Assembly (NCBI RefSeq): GCF_954871325.1
Contig: NC_088775.1
Span: 25,645,561 to 25,709,560 of the forward strand
From: Gordionus sp. m RMFG-2023
Taxonomy: Eukaryota > Nematomorpha > Gordioida > Chordodea > Parachordodidae
Direction: 5' to 3'
Length of the DNA stretch: 64,000 nucleotides
A program made the translations under genes and the position numbers. The notes beneath the pieces are model-generated. The model was not told the DNA's origin. It did no database searches and saw nothing but the letters and a program-made list of their open reading frames with translations. This document shows, in pieces, positions 13,201 to 25,617 of the stretch; position 1 is the first letter of the stretch, and every line of letters begins with the position of its first letter.

Positions 13201-16200
13201 CATTATTTAATTTCAAAGTAGTCATAAAAGCACTGTCATCACCTTTGTCTGTATTTTCAGCCAGGTTGTTGACATTGAAATCATTCTCATTATTGTCTTT
13301 GGCAGTGCCAACTTTATTTTCCCCAACTTCTTCAATGTTCATATTACAATTATTGCTATCGTAGAAGTTTTGATTATCATACTGGATTTGTTTTCTTTGA
13401 TTAAAATCCTTCCACCGATTACGATCGTCATATTCGATTTGTTTTCTTTGGTTATCATTATTATGCCACCTGTTGTTTCCTTCATAATTATTTGAATTGT
13501 TGTTATAAGATCGGTAATTATTATGATTTTGATCGTCACATTGAATCTGCCTCCTCAGATTATAATTAAACCAGGCGTTGTTCCTTATCATAGTTGTTGT
13601 TATAAGATTGATGATTATTATTATGAAAGTTTCTGTTGCTATTGTTATACCGATAATTGCCATTTTGATAGTTACTATCATTATACTGATTATTTCTATA
13701 GTTATTATTATAATTGTTATTGTTTCTAACGTTACTAAAATTCCTATTCCTGTTGTCGTTAACATTACTAAAATTGTTATCACCATAATTTCTATTCCTA
13801 CTGTCAAAATTTTGCCTCGAATAATAATTAGGTCTATTATAGTTACTATTAATCTCCTATTAGAAGTACTTTGGATATCTAAATTCTTATCATTATTTCT
13901 ATTTTCATTATTTTTATTAAATTTTTTATCCCTACTAAAAACATAATTAACATTCTCACTTTCTGATTTAATGTTAATAATATCTAATTTTCTTCCTATT
14001 TCAATCATTTCGTCTAATGTGTAGTTAATATTTTTATTTAATTAATTTTTTATATTGTCATTTAAACTAGATGTTCTCAATTTTTCTTTTATGCGATCAT
14101 CAATAAAATTACATTGTCTACTTAATTTACACAGTCTAAAAAACCAATCCAAAAAAGATTCATTAACACCTTGTGAAGCAAGGTTAAACTTCCCAGTCAA
14201 TATCCAAACATCTTGCTGGGTAATAAAAATTTTAATTTTTTATTAATAAATTTATAATCTTTAATATCTTCCTTAGTACATAATGACTTAATTTTATCGT
14301 ATAATTGCTCATCAATGTTTCAATTTTTACTGAGTCGGATAAAATTGTTTGAGAGAAATAATCGTCAAGTCTCTCCAAATATATGTCCGTCTAGCATCCC
14401 TCCAACTTTAGGAACCTAACTTCCCTGTTGGAAGATATGCTAATTTTATCATCCATAATGCAGATTTTTATTTTATAAACTTTATTTAAATTAGCAAAGA
14501 TAAATATTGTCACTATTATGTACTCAATTTTTTTTTATCCAAATTGCAAATTTTTATTTTAAAACTTTATTTACATTAGCATAAAGATATATATTGTCGT
14601 TGTAAAGTCATATAAAAAAAAATTTTTTTTTTACTTTGTGTGTGTCCTTTATATATCGAATAATTTTTATAATTTATTACATAATTCCAAAAAAATTTTT
14701 ATATTTATCGGCATATGCACAATATACATGAGATTTTTTTATATATCATTGTGCGTGAGTTATCATTCAAAGCGGAACACCATGTTATATAGAGATAACG
14801 GTGGTGATTTTTATTTATAATAAATTTATTCTAAAACTAAAAATGATACTAAAAATAAATATAAAATAAGGTGTATATATATGTATTATAAAAAAACAAT
14901 TTAAACGAAATACTGTTTAAAATAAAAACAATTTATTAAACAAAATTTAAAAAGTCAAACTCGATTAACATTCTCCGAAATCATGAGTCTTACAAATTTT
15001 ATCAAAGTCAAATACGTGCGCCATTATTACACAATCATATTATTACACGTAAAAAACAATAATGAAAAAAAATACAACAAAAAAATATTTCTTAGCATTT
15101 CAGTTTTAATTCTGTGCGATTTAATAGGAGTTTTTTTTAGTTTTATGAATGGCAGAACACTCCTGTATGCCTAACTTAGTTTTCTAAATGACGGGCGTCA
15201 TATAATGTTTAAATTTTTTATTGACGTTATCTTTTTATTTTAACCGCTCTAAGCCCTAAAATTTATTTTGAAGAAAAAAAATGCAATTTATTTTTCTTTT
15301 TTTTGTTACTGTACATTTACCAAATAAATTTTATTTTTGATTTGTATGTTTTTCATATTGTTTCAGTGCAAAAAATACCTAATTTTCTTCCACGTTTTTT
15401 TAGACTCTTCCACCTGTGGCCACTACCTTTGATTCCTTACAAGAACGCCGTCCTGTTTTGCACATTGCTTTTGACAAATAACCGGGTTCAATCAGCCGTT
15501 AATTTCTGTATAGAATGGTCCGCTATTAACAGTTCACCAAGTCCTGCTGTTGCCGTTATAACTGAATCGTATGACCCTACAGTGAATAAACGCAAATTAC
15601 GCATGATTCGAGCCCTGTATAACCATTTGTTTAAGGGTCTTGCTTACCTCGGCAAATTATTCCCGGATTTGAGAAATCAGTTTTCTTATACTGCAGAAAC
15701 TAGGATCGATGATCAGTTACATGTATTAGCGGAGCAGCTAAAGCTGTTTTCTGCCAGGTTGGGGGTCGAAAATATTTTTAATCAATATCACGAATTCGGT
15801 TCCAAAAATGAATGTTTTGTCGCTCTCGGTGATCATCTCCATAGTCCCGATGTCAGCCAAAGTGACCTCAACCACAAGAATGGTAATATCACCGAATACG
15901 ATAACGATAACCAAATCCCTAATGTCTTGTTAACCGGCCAGAAAAATGCCGCTTCAATATCTATTCTGCGGGATATTCTGTCTCGGTTAGGAGCCTCTGT
16001 TAAACGCCCACTGCGACGTTTGACTCTAAATTGTGGGTCCACTCAAGATTGGCGATTGTCCCTTAATTATTCGGGCTTGGACTTGACTCCTAACAACGGC
16101 AACAAAGAACCTTCTAACCGCGAAAAAGTTTTTTCCTTCACTTACCAACTCTTTTTATTTATTTTTTTTGTTTCTAGTGTTCGGATTTTATTTTTTATCC

Positions 16201-16516
16201 CGCGAATATAATTAACCAAAAACTATCAACACGGTCTCAGATTTTTTTTCTAAAATATAACAGAACTTTGAAGAAAAAGCAGGAATCAATTAAATCGGGT
16301 CTTAATCATGACCGATATTCTTCGGTAGACTTAACGATCGAGTCATTTTTAAGCTATTACATAACTATTGTCGATCCGATTAATAATCATATAAGCCATA
16401 ACTTCAACTTGCATGTCCTTAAGAATTTAGTTTCTATACGATTTCAGATTTCTTTGCTCTACTATCTCTCCTTAGCGTTTTACGAAACGGACTGCAACGA
16501 TCCGATAATTGACTAA
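7203..16516 (+). CDS. Spliced host gene of uncertain identity (weakly INTS5-like)
   Basis: Proposed coding exons are 7,203-7,335, 7,932-8,225, 8,940 to about 9,491, 15,367-16,127 and 16,178-16,516 (TAA at 16,514). Each stands out by balanced codon use and long runs without stops in AT-rich DNA. Phases agree at 7,335/7,932 (GACGT|GTGGGT to CTAAG|G), 8,225/8,940 (CTCAG|GTATTT to TTTTAAG|C) and 16,127/16,178 (a 50-bp intron ending TTTCTAG). The link from about 9,491 to 15,367 is not settled: no donor of the right phase is obvious, so an exon may be missing there. The protein looks helical and repeat-like (HEAT-type), without catalytic motifs. The stretch with ICPRTSGVEAFLDTL, then RLLSSHFANV and SVPRIFAAHL, resembles Integrator subunit 5 (CPDACVDALLDT.. 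in human) and is the only lead I have; it is weak. The first exon may not be the true start. The large intron carries a Gypsy fossil; the 8,226-8,939 intron carries a hAT-like repeat. Possible AATAAA at 16,534. Confidence 0.6.
8367..8721. repeat. Non-autonomous hAT-like element with GGCCCGG-rich interior
   Basis: About 355 bp made of GGCCCGGCCCG motifs alternating with A/T runs. The right end read on the minus strand begins AGAGATCTACAAAAG, similar to the ends of the elements at 28,409 and 51,221. It is flanked by AATTGTTA (8,359-8,366) and AATTCTTA (8,722-8,729), a 7-of-8 match, as expected for an aged 8-bp hAT target duplication. It lies in an intron of the gene at 7,203-16,516. Confidence 0.6.
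9502..11137. other. Intron DNA: G-tracts plus a dispersed repeat copy
   Basis: Three long poly-G runs lie near 9,783, 9,841 and 9,945 (the last about 18 G). From about 9,885 to 10,300 the sequence is a diverged copy of the repeat at about 29,340-29,820: both share GATGGAGTGGAAAAACTAAA, the segment CTTATAAAAGCTAATATA and CACTATGTCT. Nothing coding is apparent in 10,300-11,137. Confidence 0.6.
11143..11351 (-). repeat. LTR (3' LTR of the Gypsy fossil)
   Basis: Begins TGTTATATAG and ends ATTAACA on the plus strand; direct repeat of 14,783-14,970, with TTCTC immediately to its left. Confidence 0.88.
14783..14970 (-). repeat. LTR (5' LTR of the Gypsy fossil)
   Basis: Direct repeat of 11,143-11,351, slightly shorter because of small indels; TTCTC follows immediately on its right. 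Confidence 0.88.
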
Positions 16517-19500
16517 AAAAACTATTTTTAATTAATAAAAATTGATATTTTATTCAAATTTTTGAATTAAAAAATATTTTAATTAAATTAATTATAGATA
16601 TTAAGGCTAACAAAAATCATTTACAAGGTGCAAAATTAGAAAATATATTTAATTAAAACTTGGACCCTCATAGCCTGTATGTACTATTATAATACATGCC
16701 GATTTACTCATATAATGTCAAGGTAATTCGTATAATTGAATCGAATTATTGTGGAATTGTTGCTATATAAATTGAGATATTATTCTATTAATACTTTTAT
16801 TAATAAGTATAGTTTATAAATATGCCACAAGTCACTACTCATTTCTTTACACTTAAAATTAAGATAAACACACATTATCATTTTATACTCCTAAAAATTC
16901 TACTTTAAAGCTTTATGAGCGAATTGTAATTGAAACCAGCAATTATAACATGAATATGAACCGAACTCTATCAAATCTGTTTTATTTATAACATCAATAT
17001 TGATCGATCCGAGACTATGAGAAGACAGGGGAGGGCGTGGATGGTTTCTATCTATATCACTTTGTGTCAATCATCACCTATATCTCTTGACTTTATGCTT
17101 AATCCTTATACAATTTTATGAATTTATGGCCAAAAAAATATTAGTGACGAATGGATTTGAATGTGAGTTATATCAAATTTTTTAGAAGTGGATAATAACT
17201 TATTGATTCCCAATATATATAAAAATAAAAACTAGATTAAAAAATATTAATTTTTGCCACTCTGTCAAAATTGATCAATAAGCTTTTCCTATATTTGATT
17301 TTAAACTTTAATGTTGATTTCTCATTTTAAATATTTGCACAAGTGGAACACTCCAATTCTAAGCCAAAGATAATTTATTTATTCTATATATTATTTAAAT
17401 CTAGTTTTACCCACTTTTTTAAGTTCGGTTGAATTGGTAGAGGAGCCATTTCTTACTAAATTGTTCTCATCTGAGATCCCATGCTAGTAGGAAGGCCGTA
17501 ATACAGTATTAGTCAAAAAGTTAAAAGATATCGGTAATGATGGTAACGAAGCTTTCAATAAATTTTTATTGTCATTACCAAAACCTTCATATTTCTATGT
17601 TAACCACGTCAGCTCAAATTAGAGATATATACTTTATTTAGCAAAAATATTATTACAGGCCGAGTAAGCCATCTTTTATCCAATTGTTTCACGGACTGGG
17701 TTTATAATTTTTTTTTCTCATTTTGACAAATCTGTTCGGCCCTTTGATATTTCTAATGTACTATTTTAAACATATTATCATAATATTACTCCTTTTGCAA
17801 ATTTCATTTAAAATAAAAACTGATATTTTTGATTCGGGCAGAATGTCTGATATCCAGGGAAAAAAATATTTTGTTGTTTTGACCGGTTAAGATAATAAAT
17901 CATCATTCCTAAAATGCCTATTTATAAATAAACTTGTAATTTAATAAATGTCTAAAACGATTTTTAAAAAAAACATATATAACAGCTCACTATTTGAAAA
18001 AAAGAAGAAAATTATAAAATTTGTCACGGTTTTTTATAAAAAAAATTTAAAAAATTTTAGTGGAAAATAGTTATCATTTGGCGAATGTCCATATTTTGAC
18101 TATTACTCTAAAAGATTATAAGATTAATTGGCATACATTTAAATAAAGGCTTTTTGATAAAGTTGTTTTTTATTAATCACAAATATTTTATCGTTAATTT
18201 TTTTTGTTATTGTCGATCAACAAGCATATAATTAGTTATCTTATTATTTTTTTTAGCTAAAATGTCGCGGTATATTCTGGAATTCGGACGATATCGATAA
18301 ATCATACTCACCTAAAACCTCCGGTAAATAATTTTATAATTCATATTTTAAGAATTGGGAGGAAATAATAAAATGTAGGGAGGGAAATTAGAGAAAGGAA
18401 GATAGAAAATTTTCAATGGTTGAAAAGGAGGAAGGGTTGGGGGGGGGATAAACTGGGTTGTTGTTCTTTAGGATTAAGTTTGTAAACTCTAGCATAGTAG
18501 GTCAATGGTACAGGCCCTAAGATCGAACCGATTTTAAAAACTGGTATCTGGTCCGGTCTTTGACATTTACTAATCTGGTATAAACATGTGATATCTTACA
18601 TATAGAAGAAGTTTGTTTCAAATAATAAAGTCTGGAGGCTTGAATAATGTGTAATTATTAATATGAAATAATTTGGCTCTCTGTTTTAGAGAAATTTATT
18701 TACGGTGAGAAATAATATTTCATTAACAACGATCACATTAAATATTAATTATATTTTTATAAATATGTCTTAAAATGAATATTCCTGATTGTATTTTTTA
18801 TTAGTTAATATTTTTTTCTTATATATTTTATAGGTTGTTTAGTTAATAATAATAAATTTATTATGTTGCTAAGCTTAAAGTTATTTTAGTTAAGGGTAGC
18901 ATGATTAAATCAAATTAAATCGCCTAATTTACTTTTTTGCTTCTAATTTTAAATAATGGTTCGTTTTTGTTTTCAATTAAAAATATTTATTTCATCTCAT
19001 TTTATTATATATTGCATATAAGTAATAAGTATTTTCTAATTTTATTATTATAAATGATTTTATGTTGTGTTAATGTTGAAATTATTTTTATAAAAATCAT
19101 TTTTATTGTTATAACTTAAGGAGATAATAAAAATCTTTATTATTATTTCTGCCCTGTTTAATTAAATATTGTTTCAATAGTTGATACTAAGATGAATTTA
19201 GATGCAGTTTATAAATATAAATTTAATTAATATTATCTAATATTGTTAGTATTGAAATTTAATTATAAATTATGCTCAGAACAGAATATACTAAAATCAT
19301 TTTTAAATATGAACAAATATTTATATAACATACATGAAAAAATACTTTTTAAAATATTGCTAATTTAATTAAATTTCATAGGGAAACATGTTTAATTAAT
19401 GTAATAAAGTTGATTGCATGTTTGATTAAATTTTTCCTCAGGAATTATTTTCGTCTACTAGGCTTATTTATATTTTATTATAAAATTTGATTTAAATAAT

Positions 19501-20139
19501 TTAAAAAATCGCAGGTTTAATCAAATAAGTTTTATTTTGCAAATCAATATTTAAAATATGTATAGGATGTTTTTTTAATATTAACAGACCTAATTTTACC
19601 GGAATTGTATTTTTACCCATGTATATCGTAGAGTTGTTTAAGTATCTAGATACATATTTAGCTCTATCTATATTTATTTATAGGTACATTTTGATATTAT
19701 ATTTAAAAATTAATTTGATCCTCTTTTTTTATATTAAATATCTGCCTGAGTTTATTTCTTTCCAATTCAAAACAAACGTTATTTTACACAATGGATGACC
19801 TTTTATATATTGTAAATTTTTAAACCCTTAATATTATTATACTAACTAAGAAGAAACAATCAACGCCGCATCAAGACATTTTACTTGGCTTCAAATTTTA
19901 AAGATTAAAAGAATTGACACAACGATTGATAAACAATAAAAGTTTTCAAATGATATTAATCTCAGAAAAAAAATCGCAAAATGAATATTATATTTTTTTT
20001 CTTCAACACCACCCAAAAGATATGAACCATTAATACTTTGAGCGATTATTTTAAAAATGAGTATCGTGATTTTATTGTAAAAAGGGAACACTTTTTTTAA
20101 ATTTTATCACTATTCTTTAAAAAATAATATAGTGCCATA
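16517..20139. other. Long intergenic AT-rich DNA
   Basis: No gene recognised. The segment at about 17,165-17,380 is related to the interior and right end of the MITE at 37,578-37,791 (shared AATATATATAAAAATAAAAA, and GGAACACTCCAATTCTA versus GGAGCACTCCAATTCTA). A short fragment at about 19,628-19,655 (AGAGTTGTTTAAGTATCTAG) resembles the left end of the MITE at 56,773. The remainder is low-complexity. Confidence 0.5.
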
Positions 20140-20141
20140 TA

Positions 20142-22370
20142 GGGGAGACCGGGGTAAAGCGATTGACGGGGTAACAATGTTAACGCGAATAACTTTTTAA
20201 CCATTGAGTATAAAGACCTTAAATTTGGTGTGAAGATGTATTTTTATATCTAATTTCTTACCTATGTTCATCTTTTAAAAAACTTACCTGGTTTTATATA
20301 TTTTGTCAAAAAACTGTTTTTTACCCAAAAAATATAAAAATCAATCTCTAGTATATTTTGCTTTTAGTAAAATTTACATATCCTCAGGATTCAAAATTTG
20401 GCACACATGTTCCTTAATGTATTAACTATAAAATAAAATTTATCTGACATCTTTAGCTATATTAGAAGTCACGCAATAACGATATATATAATATATGGGT
20501 AAAGCTGTTATGGGTAAAACGGTTAAAATATAAAATTATTCACATTAAATTTTTCATTCATTCATTTATTATAATCAAATAAATATTGATATTTAATATT
20601 AAAGTTACCAATTGAGTATTATTAAAATTATGAAATTAATTCAATTTAAACAAGATAAGAGGATTTGCTTATCAGCTTGCTAAAGAATATGGCAAATCTT
20701 TCCCAGAAAGCTGGACAACTAATGGTATGGCTGGAGAGGACTGGTTTATGGGGTTTAGAAAACGACATCTTTCGATTCGTACCCCTGAAGCTACTAGTCT
20801 AGCAAGAGCATATGGCTTCAATCCCACAAATGTCAATAAATTTTTTGAAAATTTAATTAAGCTATATAATTCTTATAACTTTGAACCACATAATATATGA
20901 AATGCAGATGAAAGTGGTTTCACCACCGTTCAAACTCCTGCAAAAATTATAGCACAGAAGGGTGCCAAACAAGTCGGCTCTATAACGTCAGGAGAAAGAG
21001 GAACGTTAGTTACAATATGTTTAGCCATCAATGCTATAGGCCATAGCATTCCACCATTTTTTATTTTTCCAAGAAAACGATACAAAGATCACTTTATTCG
21101 TGATAGGCCTATTGGATCTAAGGGTGTGGGAAACGCATCGGTTGGATGCAAGAGGAGGAATTTTTATCTTTTTTGGAACACTTTAAAAAATATTCTAGTG
21201 CATCCAATGAGAAAAATGTCTTATTAATCTTAGATAACCATAGCTCTCATTGTTCAATTTCCGTTATAAACTATTGTCGCTCCAATGGGATTGTTATTCT
21301 AACACTTCCACCACATTGCTCGCATAAACTCCAACCATTAGACAAAGCAGTTTATGGGCCATTGAAAAAGTTTTATAATGGAGCTATTGACACATGGATG
21401 AGAAATCATGTGGGCAACAATTTCAGATTTATGATATTCCAGGAGTGTTAAAAAATGAAATACCAAGGGCAGTGACACCAAATAATATATTAAATGGGTT
21501 ATTAGCATGTGGCATATTTCCTTTAAACCCAAATATATTTACAGAACAAGATTATATCTGCTGTAATAATTCAAATGCTAGCTCAAATATTGAATTTGAA
21601 AATAATGATGAAAATATTACAGTGACTCAAAATCTTACAGTGACAAAATAATGATAGTGATTTATCTATATTATTGAACGAAAATGTTCCAGATGATATT
21701 GATGAACCTTATCATGATATGTTACCATCATGCTCAAAAAATTATAATAAAGTATTCAATCCTTCATCTATAATACCTATTCCAAAATTATTCAATATTT
21801 CATCGGATAAAATATCTAAAAAAAAGAATTCAGAAATATTAACATCTACACCTTATAAAAAAAATTATTAATTCAGAGAAAAAAAAAGATATCAAAAAAT
21901 AATTGTTTATGTGTTATTTGTAATAAAAACTATAAAAATAGTCGCGAGGGCGATGAATGGCTAAAATGTACAATGTGCCTTGAATGGGCACATTCTAAAT
22001 GTGCTAATTATGATAATTATTTTACATGTCCTTATTGTATCGATTAGTTTTTAAATAAAAATCATAAATAAATCTTAAATTTGTAATATTTGTTAAATAA
22101 AACAATAAATATGTGTCAAATATTATTTTAACCACTTTACCCTAGTGCTTATCTATTTTACCCTGTACCCAGGGTAAAATGGCGAAAATGAGTAGTTTTA
22201 CATAACTAATCATAGCTCCTAAAATATTATAGATACAGGCCTACACTTTTTTTTATCTTGTAGAAGAGGGATGGGGCTACACATTGATCTATAATTTGTT
22301 GTGTTTGACTCTTGTTTAAAATTTTTATGGTAAATATGCAAAATGCCTATCGTTTTACCCCGGTCTCCCC
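20142..22370 (+). mobile_element. pogo/Tigger-like Tc1-mariner DNA transposon with TIRs
   Basis: The element begins GGGGAGACCGGGGTAAAG and ends, in inverse complement, GGGGAGACCGGGGTAAAA; both ends are flanked by TA (20,140-20,141 and 22,371-22,372), the target duplication used by Tc1/mariner/pogo elements. It carries a plus-strand DDE transposase with a C-terminal zinc finger. The first 0.5 kb (20,160-20,640) and last 0.3 kb are non-coding. A second tract at 22,135-22,200 repeats TTTACCCTG/CCAGGGTAAAATGG motifs. A related, internally deleted copy is present at 62,300-62,825. Confidence 0.9.
20650..22047 (+). pseudogene. pogo-like transposase, broken, with PHD-like C-terminal finger
   Basis: Reads from the DNA-binding region (AYQLAKEYGKSFPESW) through GMAGEDWFMGFRKRH to the DDE catalytic domain: first Asp in NADESGF (about 20,900), second in LILDNHSSH (about 21,230), third in KLQPLDKAVYG (about 21,330), then YNGAIDTWM. 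The C-terminus (about 21,904-22,047) has CVVC, CTMC, a following His-Cys and CPYC, spaced like a PHD-type C4HC3 finger, ending in TAG. Damage: TGA replaces the Trp codon expected before NADESGF (about 20,898); frame changes near 21,140, 21,412, 21,650 and 21,870; and no convincing start or complete N-terminal helix-turn-helix. The copy is therefore inactive. Plain pogo transposases of this type cut and paste at TA. Confidence 0.85.
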
Positions 22371-22372
22371 TA

Positions 22373-22629
22373 CCCTTTTTTAAAAAAATTCAAGATTCTC
22401 TTCTGTCAAAAGGAGGAAAATTAATTTTATGATTGGGAACACTTCTATATGCTAACTAGGGTGGCTGACATTATCAAATAGTAATGTACAAAAATAATTA
22501 ATGATATTTATCAGTCAGAACTTGTTATTAATCATTTTTAAAAGAGTTAAAATATAAGGTTCAAACTGGTTCACATGCATTTTTGGAGGTTTGTTCTAGG
22601 TTTGGGTGATTACTTTTTCAACGGTTGTT
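22373..22629. other. AT-rich DNA between pogo element and receptor remnant
   Basis: No feature recognised; likely upstream intron or flank of the receptor pseudogene. Confidence 0.4.
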
Positions 22630-23050
22630 AGAAGGCTGGGCTTAGCAAAAATGGTCAAAGGATCAATAACTGTTTTGGCAGTGTTTCAGCCAATTATTCT
22701 TCTTGGTTGCTAAATAAGGATAGAATTATTGATCCATATCATCTGGTTTAATAGCATTAGGAATAGGCTTTTAAATAATGAAAACGATACCCTCTTAAAT
22801 TTAAACACAAGTAATCAATATTAAATTAGATAAGAGAGTTTCTTTAAGTATGGTGCCACCATGGCTTTATTGTTTCTTATAGATGTTCTCATATGGAAAA
22901 AATGTTCTAATATTAATAAAAGCCAATTAAAAAATTGCATAATTGATAACAATTTAAAACCCTATTTTCAAAATGTCTCATTTTATGGAATGTCAGGTAA
23001 AATTGATTATAATTCGGATCGAGCCGTAAATAACCCATTAACCCGTTACT

Positions 23051-23422
23051 GGTTAACGGTGCATATATGCACCACCTCCTATATACCTTATTTTAACATA
23101 GTAGTTTTTTTTTTTTAAATAATAAAAAAGATTTTTATATAGTTCAGACATTGTACTTCAAAACTGGAAAAGAAAAATATGAAAAAAATATTTTTTTATG
23201 CCCCTAAGAAACCCTCAAACTTTGCGAATTTATCAGGTCTAAAATGCAAAATTTTCTAAGTGATCTCACGAGCATATTATAAAATTATTTCGATGAAAAC
23301 TAGTGTGTATATATTCTTTATAGATATATCAATATTTATCAATCATTTTTGAATTTTTAAATAATTAATATTTTAGTAGGTAACCACATAAAGTTGACTG
23401 GTGCATATATGCACCGTTAACC
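23051..23422. repeat. Inverted subterminal motif pair of piggyBac left end
   Basis: The motif GGTTAACG + GTGCATATATGCAC occurs at 23,051-23,073 and, reverse-complemented, at 23,400-23,422; a third copy in the first orientation lies at 25,725-25,747 near the right end. Likely transposase-binding repeats, by analogy with the internal repeats of classical piggyBac. Confidence 0.7.
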
Positions 23423-23897
23423 ATCTAGCAGTATATATTATTTAAAAAAATTCAAACAAATGAAATTTAACATAATGAATTATAATTTTTTATATTATAC
23501 TTAAAACCACTACCGTCACTAAGGGTGGGAAGGGGAGGGGTGGGTGGCTCGAGCCCCTTAAGAATTTTTAAAAAAAATTTTATACCCAAAAAAGACCTTT
23601 TGAAAATAATTTAAAAAAATTTTTTTCCCCTGAGATTAAATCGAATAATATATTGTTCCTATTATAATTTTTTATCCCGATCAAATTATATGAAATTATT
23701 AGGTTCATAAATATTCCAAAGTTTAAAATTATTTTTAGCCTCTTCCTTTCTGAAGATTTTATTTTATTTATATAAAATATTATGCACCTGTTTTGTCAAT
23801 TCAATCAAAATTATCAAAATAATAGATGACTAATAAAAAAATCAAGATTCTACGAAAATAATTTGTCTAGATATTTAATTTTTAATAAATTTTTTTA

Positions 23898-25617
23898 ATG
23901 AAACGTTTTCTAACAATTGAACAAGCGCTTGCTAACTTTTTGAAGAGGAACCAATTGAAGAAAGAGATATGGTTATAATTCCTCCAAACCCCTCTGCAGT
24001 TAGTGATGAAAAAGATTTCGATGAAAATGACTTAACAAATGTCGGAGTTTTGCCTTCAGATACAGCTGGAGAATTGGAGATTCATAATTCAGTTGATGAC
24101 GACCTTCCAGAACCATATTCTACAAGAAGCTATTCTCGAATTTCTCACAATTTAAAATGGAGAAAAACGGATGCAATATATTCTTCAAGCCCTTTCAATG
24201 GAGAAAAGGAAGATGTAATAAAACTTGAAAATGATTTACATGGTAAAAGTCCATCAGATATATTTTGTTTAATTTTCGACGAATACTTATATTCCCTAAT
24301 TGTAGAACAAAGTAATATTTATGCTAAACAAATGAATAGACCTAACATATGCATAACCATCCAAGATATTCAGAGATTTATTGGAATTCTATTATTTACT
24401 GATATCATTCTCTCCCACAAGAAAGAATGTACTGGTCTAATGACAGCGATATTTCTATTCCAATAATCCGGGATACAATGACCCAATTACAATTTCGAAA
24501 TTTGAAATATAATATCCATTTGGCAGACAATACTAAAATAGATATACATGATAGATTTTATAAAGTTAGGCCTTACATTAATATATTGAATAATAAATTT
24601 CAGCAATTCGGAATTTTTAAACATCATTTATCAATAGATGAACAGATGATACCATATCGAGGAAGACATTCTTGCAAAATGTTCATAAAAGGAAAACCAA
24701 TTAGATTCGGATACAAGTCTTGGATATTGGCCTCTTCCGACGGTTACGTATTCTCATTTGATATATATCAAGGAAAAAGCGAAAATAAATATGAATATGG
24801 ATTAGGTGGAAATGTAATCATAAAATTATTAAAGGCATTGCAAAAACCAAATTATCATAAAATATATTTTGATAATTTCTTTACATCATTTAAACTCTTG
24901 TCATACTTAAAACAAATGGGATATTTTGCAACTGGAACTGTGAGGGACAATAGAATAGAGCATTGCCCAGTTGAATCTATAAAGGTTGTAGCAAAAAAAG
25001 AAAGAGGATATTATGATTATAGGTTTGAAAAATTAAACGAAATATTTGTAGTTCGTTGGAATGATAATTCGGTGGTGACCGTTGCATCGACATGCCACAC
25101 TATCTCTTTGCTTTCTAATGTTTCAAGGTATTCTAAGAAAATATCTTCTAAAATAAAAATTCCTCAGCCAAATATGGTAACTGCTTATAACAAACACATG
25201 GGTGGAGTTGATCTATGTGATAATCTAATATCTACATATAGAATAAAAATAAGAGGAAAAAAATGGTGGTGGCCAATATTCACCAATTTTATTGATGTAG
25301 CTTTGGTAAATTCATGGAAAATCTGGAAATTCGTGAATCGAGATGACAAGAAGAGTTTGCTTGCATTTAGACGAGAAGTTACTAACTACCTCCTTCGAAA
25401 GCCAGTAAAAATTGAAAAAAATTCAAGTACAGGTCACGCCAGCCAGTTTGCATTACAGTGTGAAAACCCTATTGATTCATCTGGACATTATTTATCCAAA
25501 ATTATAGATGGAAAAAGACGAAGATGCAGATATTGCCATACGCACTCAAGATATATGTGCCAAACATGTCAAATCGCACTCCATATTAAATGTTTCAAGG
25601 ATTTTCATAATATATAA
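23898..25617 (+). pseudogene. piggyBac transposase, lightly damaged
   Basis: Starts MKRFLTIEQALANF, typical of the piggyBac N-terminus, then an acidic region (VIIPPNPSAVSDE), the core domain and a C-terminal Cys/His-rich finger (RCRYCHTH, CQTCQIALHIKC). The three catalytic Asp positions are visible: SIDEQMIPYRG (about 24,628), YFDNFFTSF (about 24,870) and GGVDLCDN (about 25,205). TAA at 25,615-25,617. Only two frame changes are apparent, near 23,940 and near 24,420, so this copy is young. Otherwise the length (about 570 residues) fits the family. piggyBac transposases excise precisely and reinsert at TTAA. Confidence 0.9.

Larger units (their letters stand above)
11143..14970 (-). mobile_element. 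Ty3/Gypsy LTR retrotransposon fossil with both LTRs and target duplication
   Basis: A minus-strand LTR element of 3.8 kb. The LTRs are direct repeats, 11,143-11,351 and 14,783-14,970, both running TGTTATATAG..ATTAACA, and are flanked by the 5-bp duplication TTCTC (11,138-11,142 and 14,971-14,975). Next to the LTRs are a purine-rich tract (minus strand AGGAAGGGGAA, about 11,352-11,362) and a primer-binding-like TGGTGTTCCGC just left of 14,783. Coding traces on the minus strand: an Asn-rich Gag tail and aspartic protease (QVDTGSKYTIIP) within about 12,827-14,100, reverse transcriptase traces (LPFGLKTSSAIF, FYIDDLLITG) around 12,290-12,830, and a C-terminal pol tail at 11,746-12,141. The coding part is broken in several places and shorter than a full element, so it is a fossil. 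LTR similarity of roughly 95% by eye, apart from two or three indels, suggests a fairly young to moderate insertion. It lies in an intron of the 7,203-16,516 gene, in antisense. Confidence 0.88.

Noticed and set aside
13155-13946. Plus-strand hydrophobic open frames
   Set aside because: Antisense shadows of the minus-strand Gypsy Gag/protease region.
17425-17500. tRNA-like GAATTGGTAGAGGAGCC
   Set aside because: The expected GGTTCGA T-loop is absent and stems do not pair; at most a decayed tRNA-derived piece.
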